From positions 1 to 47,316 of the forward strand of contig NZ_JADCBK010000067.1 of NCBI RefSeq assembly GCF_020253525.1: a stretch of DNA of 47,316 nucleotides. The letters run 5' to 3'. Each line of letters starts with the position of its first letter. Position 1 is the stretch's first letter. Below are positions 9,356-18,100 of this stretch, one piece after another. The notes beneath the pieces were generated by a model. The model searched no databases and was not told the origin of the DNA. It worked only from the letters and a program-made list of their open reading frames with translations. Source of the stretch: Aquidulcibacter sp. Its GTDB lineage: Bacteria; Pseudomonadota; Alphaproteobacteria; Caulobacterales; Aquidulcibacteraceae. Position numbers and translations under genes: made by a program.

Positions 9356-11470
9356 ATGCAAAGACGCGGCAAGATTGGCCTGTGGGCTGGTCTATTAGTC
9401 CTTATCCTAGTCGGCGGGGCCTATGCGGCCGGTGTACGGCTGGCCCTTTTCCCGGAGAGCATCAATCCTGCGCCCTATTTGGAAAAGGCCAAGGCCTATA
9501 ATGCTTTGATTGAGCGCGATAAATTTGGTGTGCCTCATATTTCTGGGCCGCGCGACGTCGATGTCGCCTTTGGCATGGGCTATGCCCATTCAGAAGATGA
9601 TTTTGCTACCATTTCCGAAGCGGTGCTGACCACGCGCGGCACGATGAGCGAGACCAAGGGCAAGGATGCGGCCATTGGCGATTATTTGGTGCAATTGCTG
9701 AAAGTCTGGGACAATGTGCATGCAGGCTATGAGCGCGAGATTAATCCAGAGACCCGCGCGATCATGCAGGCCTATGCCGATGGGATTAATCTCTATGCCG
9801 CGCAAAACCCTGCCAGAGTGCCCGCAGGGCTTCTGCCGCTATCTGGCAAGGATGTCGCGGCAGGCACCGTCTTTCGTGGGCCGTTCTTTTACGGGCTGGA
9901 TAAGGTTTTCAAATCGATCTTAGAGCCTGCGACAGGGCCGGATAAAGCCCCGCCAAAGGGGTCTAATGGTATTGCGATTGCGCCCAAGCGCTCCACCGAT
10001 GGCGCAACCCGCCTTCTGGTCAATTCCCACCAGCCTTATGACGGTATGGTGGCGTGGTATGAGGCCGTCCTTGAAAGCGGGGAAGGCTGGCATATTGCGG
10101 GTGGCTTCTTCCCGGGTTCCCCCTTCATGCTGCACGGCCATAATGCCAATCTGGGTTGGGCCAGCACGGTCAATAAGCCTGATCTGGCTGACGTCTATCG
10201 CCTGACCACTGACCCCAAAAAGCCCGGCCACTATCTGTTAGACGGTAAATGGGTGGCCTTTGAAAAGAAGGTCGCCAGATTCCGGGTCAAGGTCTGGGGG
10301 CCGATCCTGTGGACGGTAAAGCGCGATCTTTTGTGGTCTGTGCATGGCCCGGCACTTGAAACCGATCATGGCGTCTTTGCCGTCAGTTATGCGGGGCAGA
10401 ATGAGCTGCGCCAGCCCAATCAATATATGGCAATCAATAAGGCCAGAAACCTCACAGAATGGCGGGCGGCTATGGCGATGCAGACCCTGCCCAGTATCAA
10501 TTTCATCTATGCCGATAAGGCCGGCAATATCGGCTATTTGTCGAATGGCCAATTCCCCATCCGCAAGGATGGTGTGGATTGGCAGGGAATTTTGCCGGGC
10601 GACCGCAGCGATTTGTTGTGGCAGGGCAGGGTGGCCTTCGACAAGCTGCCCCAGCTGTGGAACCCGCAATCGGGTTTGGTGTTCAATTCCAATAATACCC
10701 CACTGGTTGCAACCGATGGCCCAGACAACATCCGCCCCGAAAATTTAGGCGCGCATTTGGGCTTGCAGACCAATATGACCAATCGCGCCTATCGTGTTTT
10801 AGAAACCTATGCCCGTGACAAGTCCATCTCGGCGGAAGAGTTTGAGGCCTATAAATATGATTTGGCCTTTAGCGATAAAAGCATTTTGGCTGGCCTGATC
10901 CGCGAGGTTTTGACCTATGATGCCACGGGCAATCCCGATTTGGCGGAAGCGCAGAAAATTCTGAAAGCCTGGGATAGGCGAACCGATCGGAATAATCGCG
11001 GCGCGGCTTTAGCGGTGCTGATGGGCCAGCCGATTGGGCGTGCAGCGGAAAATGGTGAGCCACTGCCACCCCTGCGGCCAGCTCTCGATGCCGCCATCAC
11101 CCAACTCAAAACCCATTTCGGGCGGTTGGACCCCAGCTGGGGCGAGGTCAATCGCTATCGGCGCGGCAAGCTGGACTTGCCGATTGACGGGGGCCCCGAC
11201 GTCTATCGCGCGGTCTATGGGGAAACCCAAAAGGACGGGACATTGACGGCCAATGGTGGCGATACGTTCATCATGTTCGTCAGTTGGGACAAGGAAGGTA
11301 ATCTATCCTCGCGCAGCATCCACCAATATGGCTCGGCGACTTTGGATAAGGCCTCGCCCCATTTTGCCGATCAGGGCGAACTCTTTGTTGAAATGAAGAC
11401 CAAGCCGGTCTTGTTCAATCGGGGTGACTTGGCTGGCCAAACTACGCGCAGCTATCGGCCCGGCCGTTAA
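9356..11470 (+). CDS. Penicillin acylase family amidase (peptidase S45)
   Basis: 704 aa from the ATG at 9356, preceded by GGGGG; an upstream in-frame ATG at 9311 has no ribosome site and would precede the signal sequence. An N-terminal hydrophobic segment (about 7-25) suggests export or a membrane anchor. The precursor is expected to self-cleave before Ser203 (PPKG-SNGIAIAP), which becomes the N-terminal nucleophile of the beta chain. HQPYDG follows as usual, and NNTP supplies the oxyanion-hole Asn. The family hydrolyses amide bonds of beta-lactams, acyl-homoserine lactones or other N-acyl compounds; the sequence does not show which. The NMO-like gene follows after 25 bp, so the two are probably co-transcribed. 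Confidence 0.92.
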   Translation: MQRRGKIGLWAGLLVLILVGGAYAAGVRLALFPESINPAPYLEKAKAYNALIERDKFGVPHISGPRDVDVAFGMGYAHSEDDFATISEAVLTTRGTMSETKGKDAAIGDYLVQLLKVWDNVHAGYEREINPETRAIMQAYADGINLYAAQNPARVPAGLLPLSGKDVAAGTVFRGPFFYGLDKVFKSILEPATGPDKAPPKGSNGIAIAPKRSTDGATRLLVNSHQPYDGMVAWYEAVLESGEGWHIAGGFFPGSPFMLHGHNANLGWASTVNKPDLADVYRLTTDPKKPGHYLLDGKWVAFEKKVARFRVKVWGPILWTVKRDLLWSVHGPALETDHGVFAVSYAGQNELRQPNQYMAINKARNLTEWRAAMAMQTLPSINFIYADKAGNIGYLSNGQFPIRKDGVDWQGILPGDRSDLLWQGRVAFDKLPQLWNPQSGLVFNSNNTPLVATDGPDNIRPENLGAHLGLQTNMTNRAYRVLETYARDKSISAEEFEAYKYDLAFSDKSILAGLIREVLTYDATGNPDLAEAQKILKAWDRRTDRNNRGAALAVLMGQPIGRAAENGEPLPPLRPALDAAITQLKTHFGRLDPSWGEVNRYRRGKLDLPIDGGPDVYRAVYGETQKDGTLTANGGDTFIMFVSWDKEGNLSSRSIHQYGSATLDKASPHFADQGELFVEMKTKPVLFNRGDLAGQTTRSYRPGR

Positions 11471-11495
11471 ACCCTCTCTTGAGAAGGAAATCCAG

Positions 11496-12434
11496 ATGAA
11501 CCGCTTTTTGGCCCATACCGGCGCAAAATACCCCATCATCCAAGCCCCCATGGGCTGGATCGCCCGTTCGCAATTGGCCTCGGCTGTTTGTGAGGCAGGT
11601 GGTCTGGGGATTATCGAAACATCTTCGGGTGAAACAGAAAACTGCCAAGCCGAAATCTTGAAAATGAAGGACCTGACCAAAGCACCTTTTGGCGTCAATC
11701 TTCCGATCATGTTCTTGAAAAATGACGCGATTTTGCAGTTCATTTGTGAATCGGGGGTGAAATTTGTCACCACTTCAGCTGGCAGCCCCGCCAAATTCAT
11801 CGCGCCCCTGAAGGCAGCCGGCATTGTCGTCTATCACGCGGTCCCCACAGTCGATGCGGCGCTGAAATGCGTGGAAGCTGGCATTGATGGTCTGGTGGTC
11901 GAAGGGGCTGAAGGTGGCGGGTTTAAGAACCCTGAGGAAGTCTCCACCCTGGTGCTGTTGCAGGCGATCCGGCGTGTCACCGATGTGCCTTTGGTGGCGG
12001 CAGGGGGCATTTGTGACGGCAAGGGCATGGCTGCGGCTTTCGCGTTGGGGGCTGAAGCTATCCAAATGGGCACGCGCTTTGTCAGCTGTGCCGAGAGCCC
12101 CGTGCACCACAATTATAAGCAAGCCATACTCGATGCCAAAGAGACGGGGACCTATGTCCTCAATAAGAAGGCAAGCCCCTGTATTCGCGCACTTAAAACC
12201 CAGAGGACGGCTGCCATCTACGAGGCAGGCGTGATGCCGCCTGATACGTTCAAAGGCATACTCGACCTTTATTTTGGCGGCGATATGGAGGCCGCTGTCG
12301 GCCTCGCAGGCCAAACCTCAGGCCTGATTGATGAGATCAAGACGGCTCGTGAGATCATTCATGAAACAGTGGCAGAGTTTCACGCCATTTCCAGCCGGAT
12401 GGGGGCCATGGCTGGCGCTTCAAACTTTGGCTGA
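11496..12434 (+). CDS. NMO/2-nitropropane dioxygenase-like FMN protein
   Basis: 312 aa from the ATG at 11496, with GAGAAGGAAA just upstream. The TIM-barrel FMN signatures are present: PIIQAPMGWIA at the N-terminus, EAGGLGIIETSSGE, VAAGGICDGKGMAAAFALGA and QMGTRFVSCAES. In nitronate monooxygenases and FabK the segment EAGGH carries a catalytic or structural His. Here it is EGGGF, with Phe143 at that place, so nitronate oxidation should not be assumed. An enoyl reductase-like or other FMN oxidoreductase role is equally possible. It lies downstream of the S45 amidase. Its TGA directly abuts the TAA of the converging TadG-like gene, with no intergenic base. Confidence 0.85.
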   Translation: MNRFLAHTGAKYPIIQAPMGWIARSQLASAVCEAGGLGIIETSSGETENCQAEILKMKDLTKAPFGVNLPIMFLKNDAILQFICESGVKFVTTSAGSPAKFIAPLKAAGIVVYHAVPTVDAALKCVEAGIDGLVVEGAEGGGFKNPEEVSTLVLLQAIRRVTDVPLVAAGGICDGKGMAAAFALGAEAIQMGTRFVSCAESPVHHNYKQAILDAKETGTYVLNKKASPCIRALKTQRTAAIYEAGVMPPDTFKGILDLYFGGDMEAAVGLAGQTSGLIDEIKTAREIIHETVAEFHAISSRMGAMAGASNFG

Positions 12435-13655
12435 TTATTGCGCCAGCCGCGGCGTGCTTGCCGATGGGCCAACCCCTTGCGGGACGGGCACGCCCGAGCC
12501 GACATAATTCTTATTGATCACCAAGACAGGGTTTTTGTCCAAGGTCAAAGACTTGGCGACGATCACGCTCCAAGCTGAGTCTTGGGCCACATTGCCAGCT
12601 GCCGAGATGTAAAGCTCGCTACCGGGGATATAGATGGTTCCGAGCAATTCACGAACCTTGTTCGATGAAATCGTGAAGCGTTTGGTATTGGTGCGACCTG
12701 TTGCAATCAGAAACCCTGCTAAAGGACCTGTCTTGCGCGCTGTGAGGTTAACAGTGGAATTTTGACCAAACGAGAAGGCGCGGTTGGTGTCAAAGATCAA
12801 GACAACATCATCGCCTTTCAGCGTGGCATTGCCATTGAACTCCATCTCGCCTTTGAAATAATGCTCGCCGGGCTCCAAGATCATTTTGGCATTGCCATTG
12901 ATCGAGATTTGTTCGCAATGCACACCAGGTGGCAGGCTAACGGTTTCGTTGCCGCTATACTGGATGCTCTCTGCGCTCGTTAAGCAGCCGGAGGGGGGAT
13001 TAAGGTCAAGTGTCTGAAACGGATCCTCAATCGGAAGAGCTCCAACACTTGCCGCGGGCGTAATCATGCCTGTCGCAGACTTAACTGCTTGGACAACACC
13101 GGCTTCAATGCGTGCCAAATTGACAACTGAGATTCCGGAATTGGATTGAACCAAACAGCCCGGTGCCCGAATGATGGCCCGATCCTTTACATTCGCCCCA
13201 ATCGCAGCGGTCTGATCGATTTGCAGCACGCAGAGTGGCGTTTTACTCAAGGATTCCGCCGTAGAGGTGGCCACGAGCGGTGCATTGCTTGTTACCAAGC
13301 CCGAAAACATCGATTGAAACTGCGCCCGGCCAGTCACGCGGACGGTGCCAGCTTGGCGATCAATCTCGACGGTGAAACTGGGTTGGGTGGTGTCGGTCAT
13401 GCCGCTGATGGCATTGGCGGCGAGGGCAATGGCCGTGCTGCGAATACCATCATCGCCACGGGTAGAAACGCTGAGTTCACCGGCACCCGCCAAAGCCCCT
13501 GCATCGACGGCAGCTTGCAAGTTTGCTTTGCTTTTGGCGATCCCAGCCATTTCGACGCCGCACAGCACAGCATAACTCAATGGCACCAGTGCCAAAGCAC
13601 CGACCAGTGAAATGTTTCCCCGCCGTGATTTTTTGTCGCGTAGTCGGTCAAACAT
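12435..13655 (-). CDS. TadG-like pilus-assembly/secreted protein
   Basis: 406 aa. The N-terminus RRGNISLVGALALVPLSYAVLCGVEMAG (written here only to mark residues about 11-38) is the Tad-type single hydrophobic segment typical of TadE/TadG proteins, followed by a segment rich in Ala and containing AAVDAGALAGAGELS. The remainder is a large extracytoplasmic domain rich in Asn, Gly and Val that I cannot assign. TadG-like proteins assist Flp/Tad pilus assembly in the envelope, but orphan copies away from tad clusters are common and no other tad gene is present here. Its translation start is preceded by a possible hairpin (13659-13694). Confidence 0.8.
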   Translation of the reverse strand: MFDRLRDKKSRRGNISLVGALALVPLSYAVLCGVEMAGIAKSKANLQAAVDAGALAGAGELSVSTRGDDGIRSTAIALAANAISGMTDTTQPSFTVEIDRQAGTVRVTGRAQFQSMFSGLVTSNAPLVATSTAESLSKTPLCVLQIDQTAAIGANVKDRAIIRAPGCLVQSNSGISVVNLARIEAGVVQAVKSATGMITPAASVGALPIEDPFQTLDLNPPSGCLTSAESIQYSGNETVSLPPGVHCEQISINGNAKMILEPGEHYFKGEMEFNGNATLKGDDVVLIFDTNRAFSFGQNSTVNLTARKTGPLAGFLIATGRTNTKRFTISSNKVRELLGTIYIPGSELYISAAGNVAQDSAWSVIVAKSLTLDKNPVLVINKNYVGSGVPVPQGVGPSASTPRLAQ

Positions 13656-13658
13656 TTT

Positions 13659-13694
13659 GCATGCCTACTGCTGTTAGTTTGCTTGTAGGCCTGC
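13659..13694 (-). promoter_or_regulatory. Inverted repeat covering the TadG-like start region
   Basis: On the minus strand GCAGGCCTAC and GTAGGCATGC form a 10-bp stem with one mismatch and a 16-base loop, ending three bases before the ATG. The only purine-rich ribosome-site candidate (AGTAGG) lies inside the stem. The hairpin could limit translation or act as a DNA operator. Confidence 0.35.
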
Positions 13695-13802
13695 AAGTTA
13701 AACATGACATTAAACTGGACGCACAGATGCGGCCAGTATTCGTAAGTATTCAAAAACCATGATTGGGTTCGGTGAGGGTGAATTCTAATCAGGCCCGAAT
13801 AG

Positions 13803-14972
13803 TCAGTCTAATTCGAGCGGGAATTCCATCTCAATACCAAAGCCGACATCTTCACCACTGACAAGATGTATTTCACCGCCAACAGCCTTCAAGCTGCCAA
13901 CAGCAGTGGCTAAGCCCAGCCCCAGGCCATCCTCTGTGCGGTGTAGGGCAGAATGACCTTGCTTGAAGGCCTGTATCGCCAGCGCGAAGCTGGTTTGGTC
14001 CATGCCTTGGCCTGCATCACAGACGCGGATCGCCACACGGCCCGTGGCGGTTCTTTGTCCGATAACATGGATCGGCGCTTGGCCGTGGGCAAAGGCGTTT
14101 TCGATAAGATTGCGCAAAGCCGTCAACAGCAAGTCGTAATCGCCGGTGATTTCGCAATTCCCCGTCCGGTCGGCTAGTTTAAGGTCCGTAGACTTGCCGC
14201 CCGCCCGCAAAGCTTCGCGCGCCGCAGCCTTAATCAAATCTGCTACGGAAAACACCTTCTTGGTGACTTCAATATCGCCAGACAGAATGCGAGCCGATTC
14301 CATCAATTGATCATGCATGCGCTTAAACTTCTCAGCCGCCATCAAGATTTGACGGGCATGGCCTTGAATGGCGGCATTATCACTATGGCTCTCGATCAGA
14401 CGGCCAAAGCCCAAGATCACATTGAAGGGCGTGTTAAATTCATGCCGCATCAAGCGCAAAATATTGGTTTTCAGGCCATCAGCTTGTTCTGCCAAGCGGC
14501 GGCCTTGACGTTGTTTGGCATCGGCACGGCTGTTGCGCAGCACATAGGATAATTGGTGGCTTACCAAGCGCCAGTTGAGCGGCTTAATCGCAAACGAGGT
14601 TGCCCCCGTGCCATAGGCGCGGTCGATCGCTTCCATATCTTCGCGGCCAGTAATGACCACAATAGGCAGATCTTCAAGGCTGGGTTCAGCGCGGACGGCG
14701 GCAATCAGCTCAAAGCCATCCATGATGGGCATTTCCAGATCGACCAGCGCAATGTCGATCCCGCCTTTCTTCAGGCGCTCGAGGGCCGCGCGGCCATCCT
14801 CGGCCACTTCAACTTCCATGGTTGGGCTAGATAGATAGACGCCCGCAAATTCGCGCAAGATAGGGTCGTCATCCACCACAAGAATGCGCGCATAATCTGT
14901 CGCGACAAATTGAGGTGCCACTTTAGTTTCGGGCGCTTTGCCAAAGTCAGTCATAGGGCGCGACCCTGGCAT
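13803..14972 (-). CDS. Receiver-histidine kinase hybrid (REC-HisKA-HATPase)
   Basis: 389 aa, without membrane segments. A CheY-like receiver comes first (about 28-145), with acidic DDD near 34-36, phosphoacceptor Asp78 (VDLEMPIMDG) and Lys130 (FAIKP). The kinase follows: dimerisation and phosphoacceptor helix with His177 (MRHEFNTPFN), N box RNLIENAFAHG, G1 DAGQGMD and G2 GLGLGLA. This is a cytosolic kinase whose activity is probably gated by its own receiver. A second in-frame ATG at 14954 could be the start; neither ATG has a strong ribosome site. It is divergent from the large membrane kinase-EAL gene, and the two may form one phosphorelay (inference from position). Confidence 0.92.
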   Translation of the reverse strand: MPGSRPMTDFGKAPETKVAPQFVATDYARILVVDDDPILREFAGVYLSSPTMEVEVAEDGRAALERLKKGGIDIALVDLEMPIMDGFELIAAVRAEPSLEDLPIVVITGREDMEAIDRAYGTGATSFAIKPLNWRLVSHQLSYVLRNSRADAKQRQGRRLAEQADGLKTNILRLMRHEFNTPFNVILGFGRLIESHSDNAAIQGHARQILMAAEKFKRMHDQLMESARILSGDIEVTKKVFSVADLIKAAAREALRAGGKSTDLKLADRTGNCEITGDYDLLLTALRNLIENAFAHGQAPIHVIGQRTATGRVAIRVCDAGQGMDQTSFALAIQAFKQGHSALHRTEDGLGLGLATAVGSLKAVGGEIHLVSGEDVGFGIEMEFPLELD

Positions 14973-15191
14973 AGAGGCACGCGAACGCTGTCACCAACGG
15001 CCCATTAAGATGGCTGAGAACGGCGTTTTGCACGTTTATTAAACTCCTGTTGCGCACGGGTTATAGCTTAAATCAGTTAACCGCCCGTCAAACTAAGTCC
15101 TCGCACTGCAGCCCCGTCATCAGCTTTATCAGTGGCCAAAAACTGTTGGCTTAACCCGCACTTAATGTGTCCGCGCTACTTAATCAGTCTC
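14973..15191. promoter_or_regulatory. Divergent promoter region between two kinase genes
   Basis: A 219-base gap separating the two signalling genes. It holds TTAA-rich stretches (15068-15082) and one perfect CtrA-type box at 15151-15165. No ORF, convincing sigma-70 promoter or terminator was recognised. Confidence 0.5.
15151..15165. promoter_or_regulatory. Perfect CtrA-type box (TTAA-N7-TTAA)
   Basis: TTAACCCGCACTTAA matches the Caulobacter CtrA full-site consensus TTAA-N7-TTAA exactly (the optional final C is T here). It lies 26 bases before the chosen ATG of the kinase-EAL gene. A site that close implies either repression across the -10 region or a transcript starting near the ORF start, for example one using GTG 15216. 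Confidence 0.6.
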
Positions 15192-18100
15192 ATGCCACTA
15201 CCCGGGTTTGATCAGGTGAAATCTCAGAAAAAGCCTCCAAAACAGAAAGTCCTAAAGGCTAAAAAGCCAAGCTCCATCCGCTCACGTTTGGCGGCACTGG
15301 TCTTGGGCTCGGTGATTTTCTCGGTTGTCCCAGTCACCATGATTTTTGCCTATCAAGACATGACCCGCCATGCAGAGGTGCGTTGGTCGGAAATGCGAAC
15401 GGCAGCGCAAGTCTTGGCCAGTAGTGCGGCTGAGGCTGTTCAAGCCCAAGATCGGCAACGGGCCTTTATCGCTATTCGCGCCATTTCTCGCAGTCCGGGG
15501 ATTGTGTATGCGCGCGTAGAATTGGCCAATGGCGTGTCGCTGGCTGAAAATGGCTCTGGCACGCGTTTGCGCAACGATGTGCGGCTCGATAGTGAAAGTG
15601 CTGATCCTAATCTTGTGGCGCTGATCACCACCAAATCGGTGGAAGTCGTCTCGCCCATCGAATTGGGCGGACAGGTCTTGGGGCGCGTCGTCGTCGTCCA
15701 TATGGCCAACGACTTTTTAACCCCGCTGCTGCGCTCCATCGGCAGTGTGTTGGGCATCGCCTTTCTCGCATTGCTCTTGTCGTTAGAGATTTCCCGGCGG
15801 ATCCAACGCGCCCTGACCGAACCACTGACTGACCTGACCAAATCTGTGGCCGCCATTGGCGAGAAGGGCGACTTCTCGCAACGGGTGGAAGCCACCACGA
15901 CCGACGAAGTCGGCACGCTTGTGACCGGCTTTAACGCCATGTTGGAAGCCATTGGCGAGCGGGACCGCCGCATTGACGCGCACATGCGGGGTCTGGAAGC
16001 TGAAGTTGCCGCCCGCACCAGCGACTATTTGGTGGCCCGCGATGCGGCCGAACGGGCGAATGCTGCCAAGTCAGACTTTTTGGCGACCATGAGCCACGAA
16101 ATCCGCACGCCCATGAATGGCGTGATGGTGATGGCAGAGCTTTTGGCTGCAGAATCCTTGCCGGCCAAAGCCAAGCGCCATGCCGATACGATTGTGAAGT
16201 CTGGCCGCAGTCTTCTGGCCGTCATCAACGACATTCTCGACTTCTCCAAGATTGAGGCGGGCAAGCTTGAAGTTGAGATTTGCGAAATCAACGTCCTCGA
16301 TTTGGTCGATGATGTCTTGGCTTTGTTCCACACCAAGGCGCGTGAAAAGGGCTTGGAATTGGTGGCTTCCGCCCACCCCCAAGCGCCCAAACTGGTTCCC
16401 GCAGATTCTGTCCGCTTGGGCCAAGTCATCTCCAACCTTGTGTCTAACGCGTTGAAGTTTACCGAGACCGGCCATGTGTTGGTTCGGCTGGAGCCCGACC
16501 CCGACAGCCAATTCTGGCGCTTGATCGTGCAAGATACCGGTATTGGTATTGCCGAAGATAAGATTGCCGGCATTTTTTCGGCCTTCTCGCAAGAAGACCA
16601 AACCACGACCCGCCGCTTTGGTGGTACGGGTCTGGGCCTATCGATCTCCAAGCGGCTGGTTGAAGCGATGGGCGGCCAGATTGGCGCGACCAGTAAGCAG
16701 GGCCATGGCACCAGCTTTCACGTGCGCTTGCCCGCTTTGACCGGCGAGGCCCGCGTTCTGGCGGCCCCACCCCATTTGGAAGAAGCCGAAGTCCCCTCCT
16801 GCGTGAAGGTGTTTGTCGAAGGCCAAGTCGAAGCTTGGGCGATTAGCCGTCGCTTTGCCGCAGCCGGGGCTGTGTTGGGTCAAACAGAGGCACTGCAGCC
16901 CGATCTTCTTATTGCCGACAAAGCCCACCGCACCGAATTGCCGCCCGGCTTTAACCCCAAGAAGCTGGTGCTGATTGCCGATCCAGATGATGCGGCTGCC
17001 GATTCCATGGTGCGGGCAGGCCAAGCCGTCGCCGCGCTGCAGCGGCCTGTGCGTCATGCCGACTTGGATCATTTGATCAATGCCCTACGCAATGGCACGA
17101 GCTTCGCGATCAGCCAGGGTGGGCTGATGAACCAAGCCATTACCGTCGCTTATCCCGACGCCCGCGTGCTGGTGGTCGATGATGGGGAAGTGAACCGCGA
17201 AGTGGCGGTGGAGGCCTTGTCGCGCTTTGAAATCAAGGCCGACACCGCGGTCGATGGCCAAGATGCGCTGAACATGCTGGCGACCAAGGATTATGACTTG
17301 GTGCTGATGGACGGCTCGATGCCCGTTCTGGATGGTTTTGAAGCCACGCGCGCGATCCGGAAACGAGAGGCCCAAGAAGGGCGCAAGCGCCTGCCAGTGG
17401 TTGCTTTGACAGCCCATGTGGTTGGAACCGCCGCCAATGCTTGGGCTGAATCCGGTATGGACGGGGTGTTGCACAAGCCCTTTACCTTGGTGGCGCTGGG
17501 CGAAATCCTGCAAGCCAATCTGCCGGCCCATCTCGCGACCAAAGCGCTGGAGATGATGGATGCGCGTTCAGATGATGTAGCGATGCCTATGGCCGAGCAG
17601 GCCGACGATAGCGGTGAAGACGGTTTGTTTGATGATGCCGTCATTCTGCCTTTCCTACGCGATCTGAAAACGCACCGACGCGATTTCGTTGTGCGTGTGG
17701 TCGGCCTGTATCGCAATCACGCCCCCAGCACCTTAATCGAGTTGCAAGAAGCGTTGGATGCTGGCGATCGCGAGCGTCTGGCAAAAGCGGCCCATTCACT
17801 CAAATCTATGAGCCTCAATATTGGTGCGAAAGCGATAGCCAAGCTTGCCGGTGGCATTGAGGCGGCTGTTCGCATTCACAATACGCCCGTCTCCCCGTCT
17901 GAGATTGAGCGCGCCATCGCGCTTCTTCACATGACGCTCGACCGCCTGGCTCAGCTGATGGAAACCGATCTGTCAGAACCTGAGACCCCGGTCCTTAAGC
18001 CCGAAGTAAAGCCTTCGGTGGTTGAAGTCTTGAATACGGCGATTTTGTCGCCGGAAGAAAAAGCCTTGCGCGATGAGCTTGAAGCCGATCTTGAGACCGG

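Noticed and set aside
13698-13713. TTAA-N8-TTAA near the TadG-like gene as a CtrA site
   Set aside because: Spacing is eight, not the seven of the CtrA consensus, so I do not list it as a site, though weak binding cannot be excluded.
15070-15082. TTAA-N5-TTAAC as a second CtrA box
   Set aside because: Spacing of five places the half-sites on a different helical phase.
16025-16711. Minus-strand open frame of 228 codons
   Set aside because: Antisense to the kinase domain of the hybrid kinase, whose motifs are intact; composition is that of a shadow frame.
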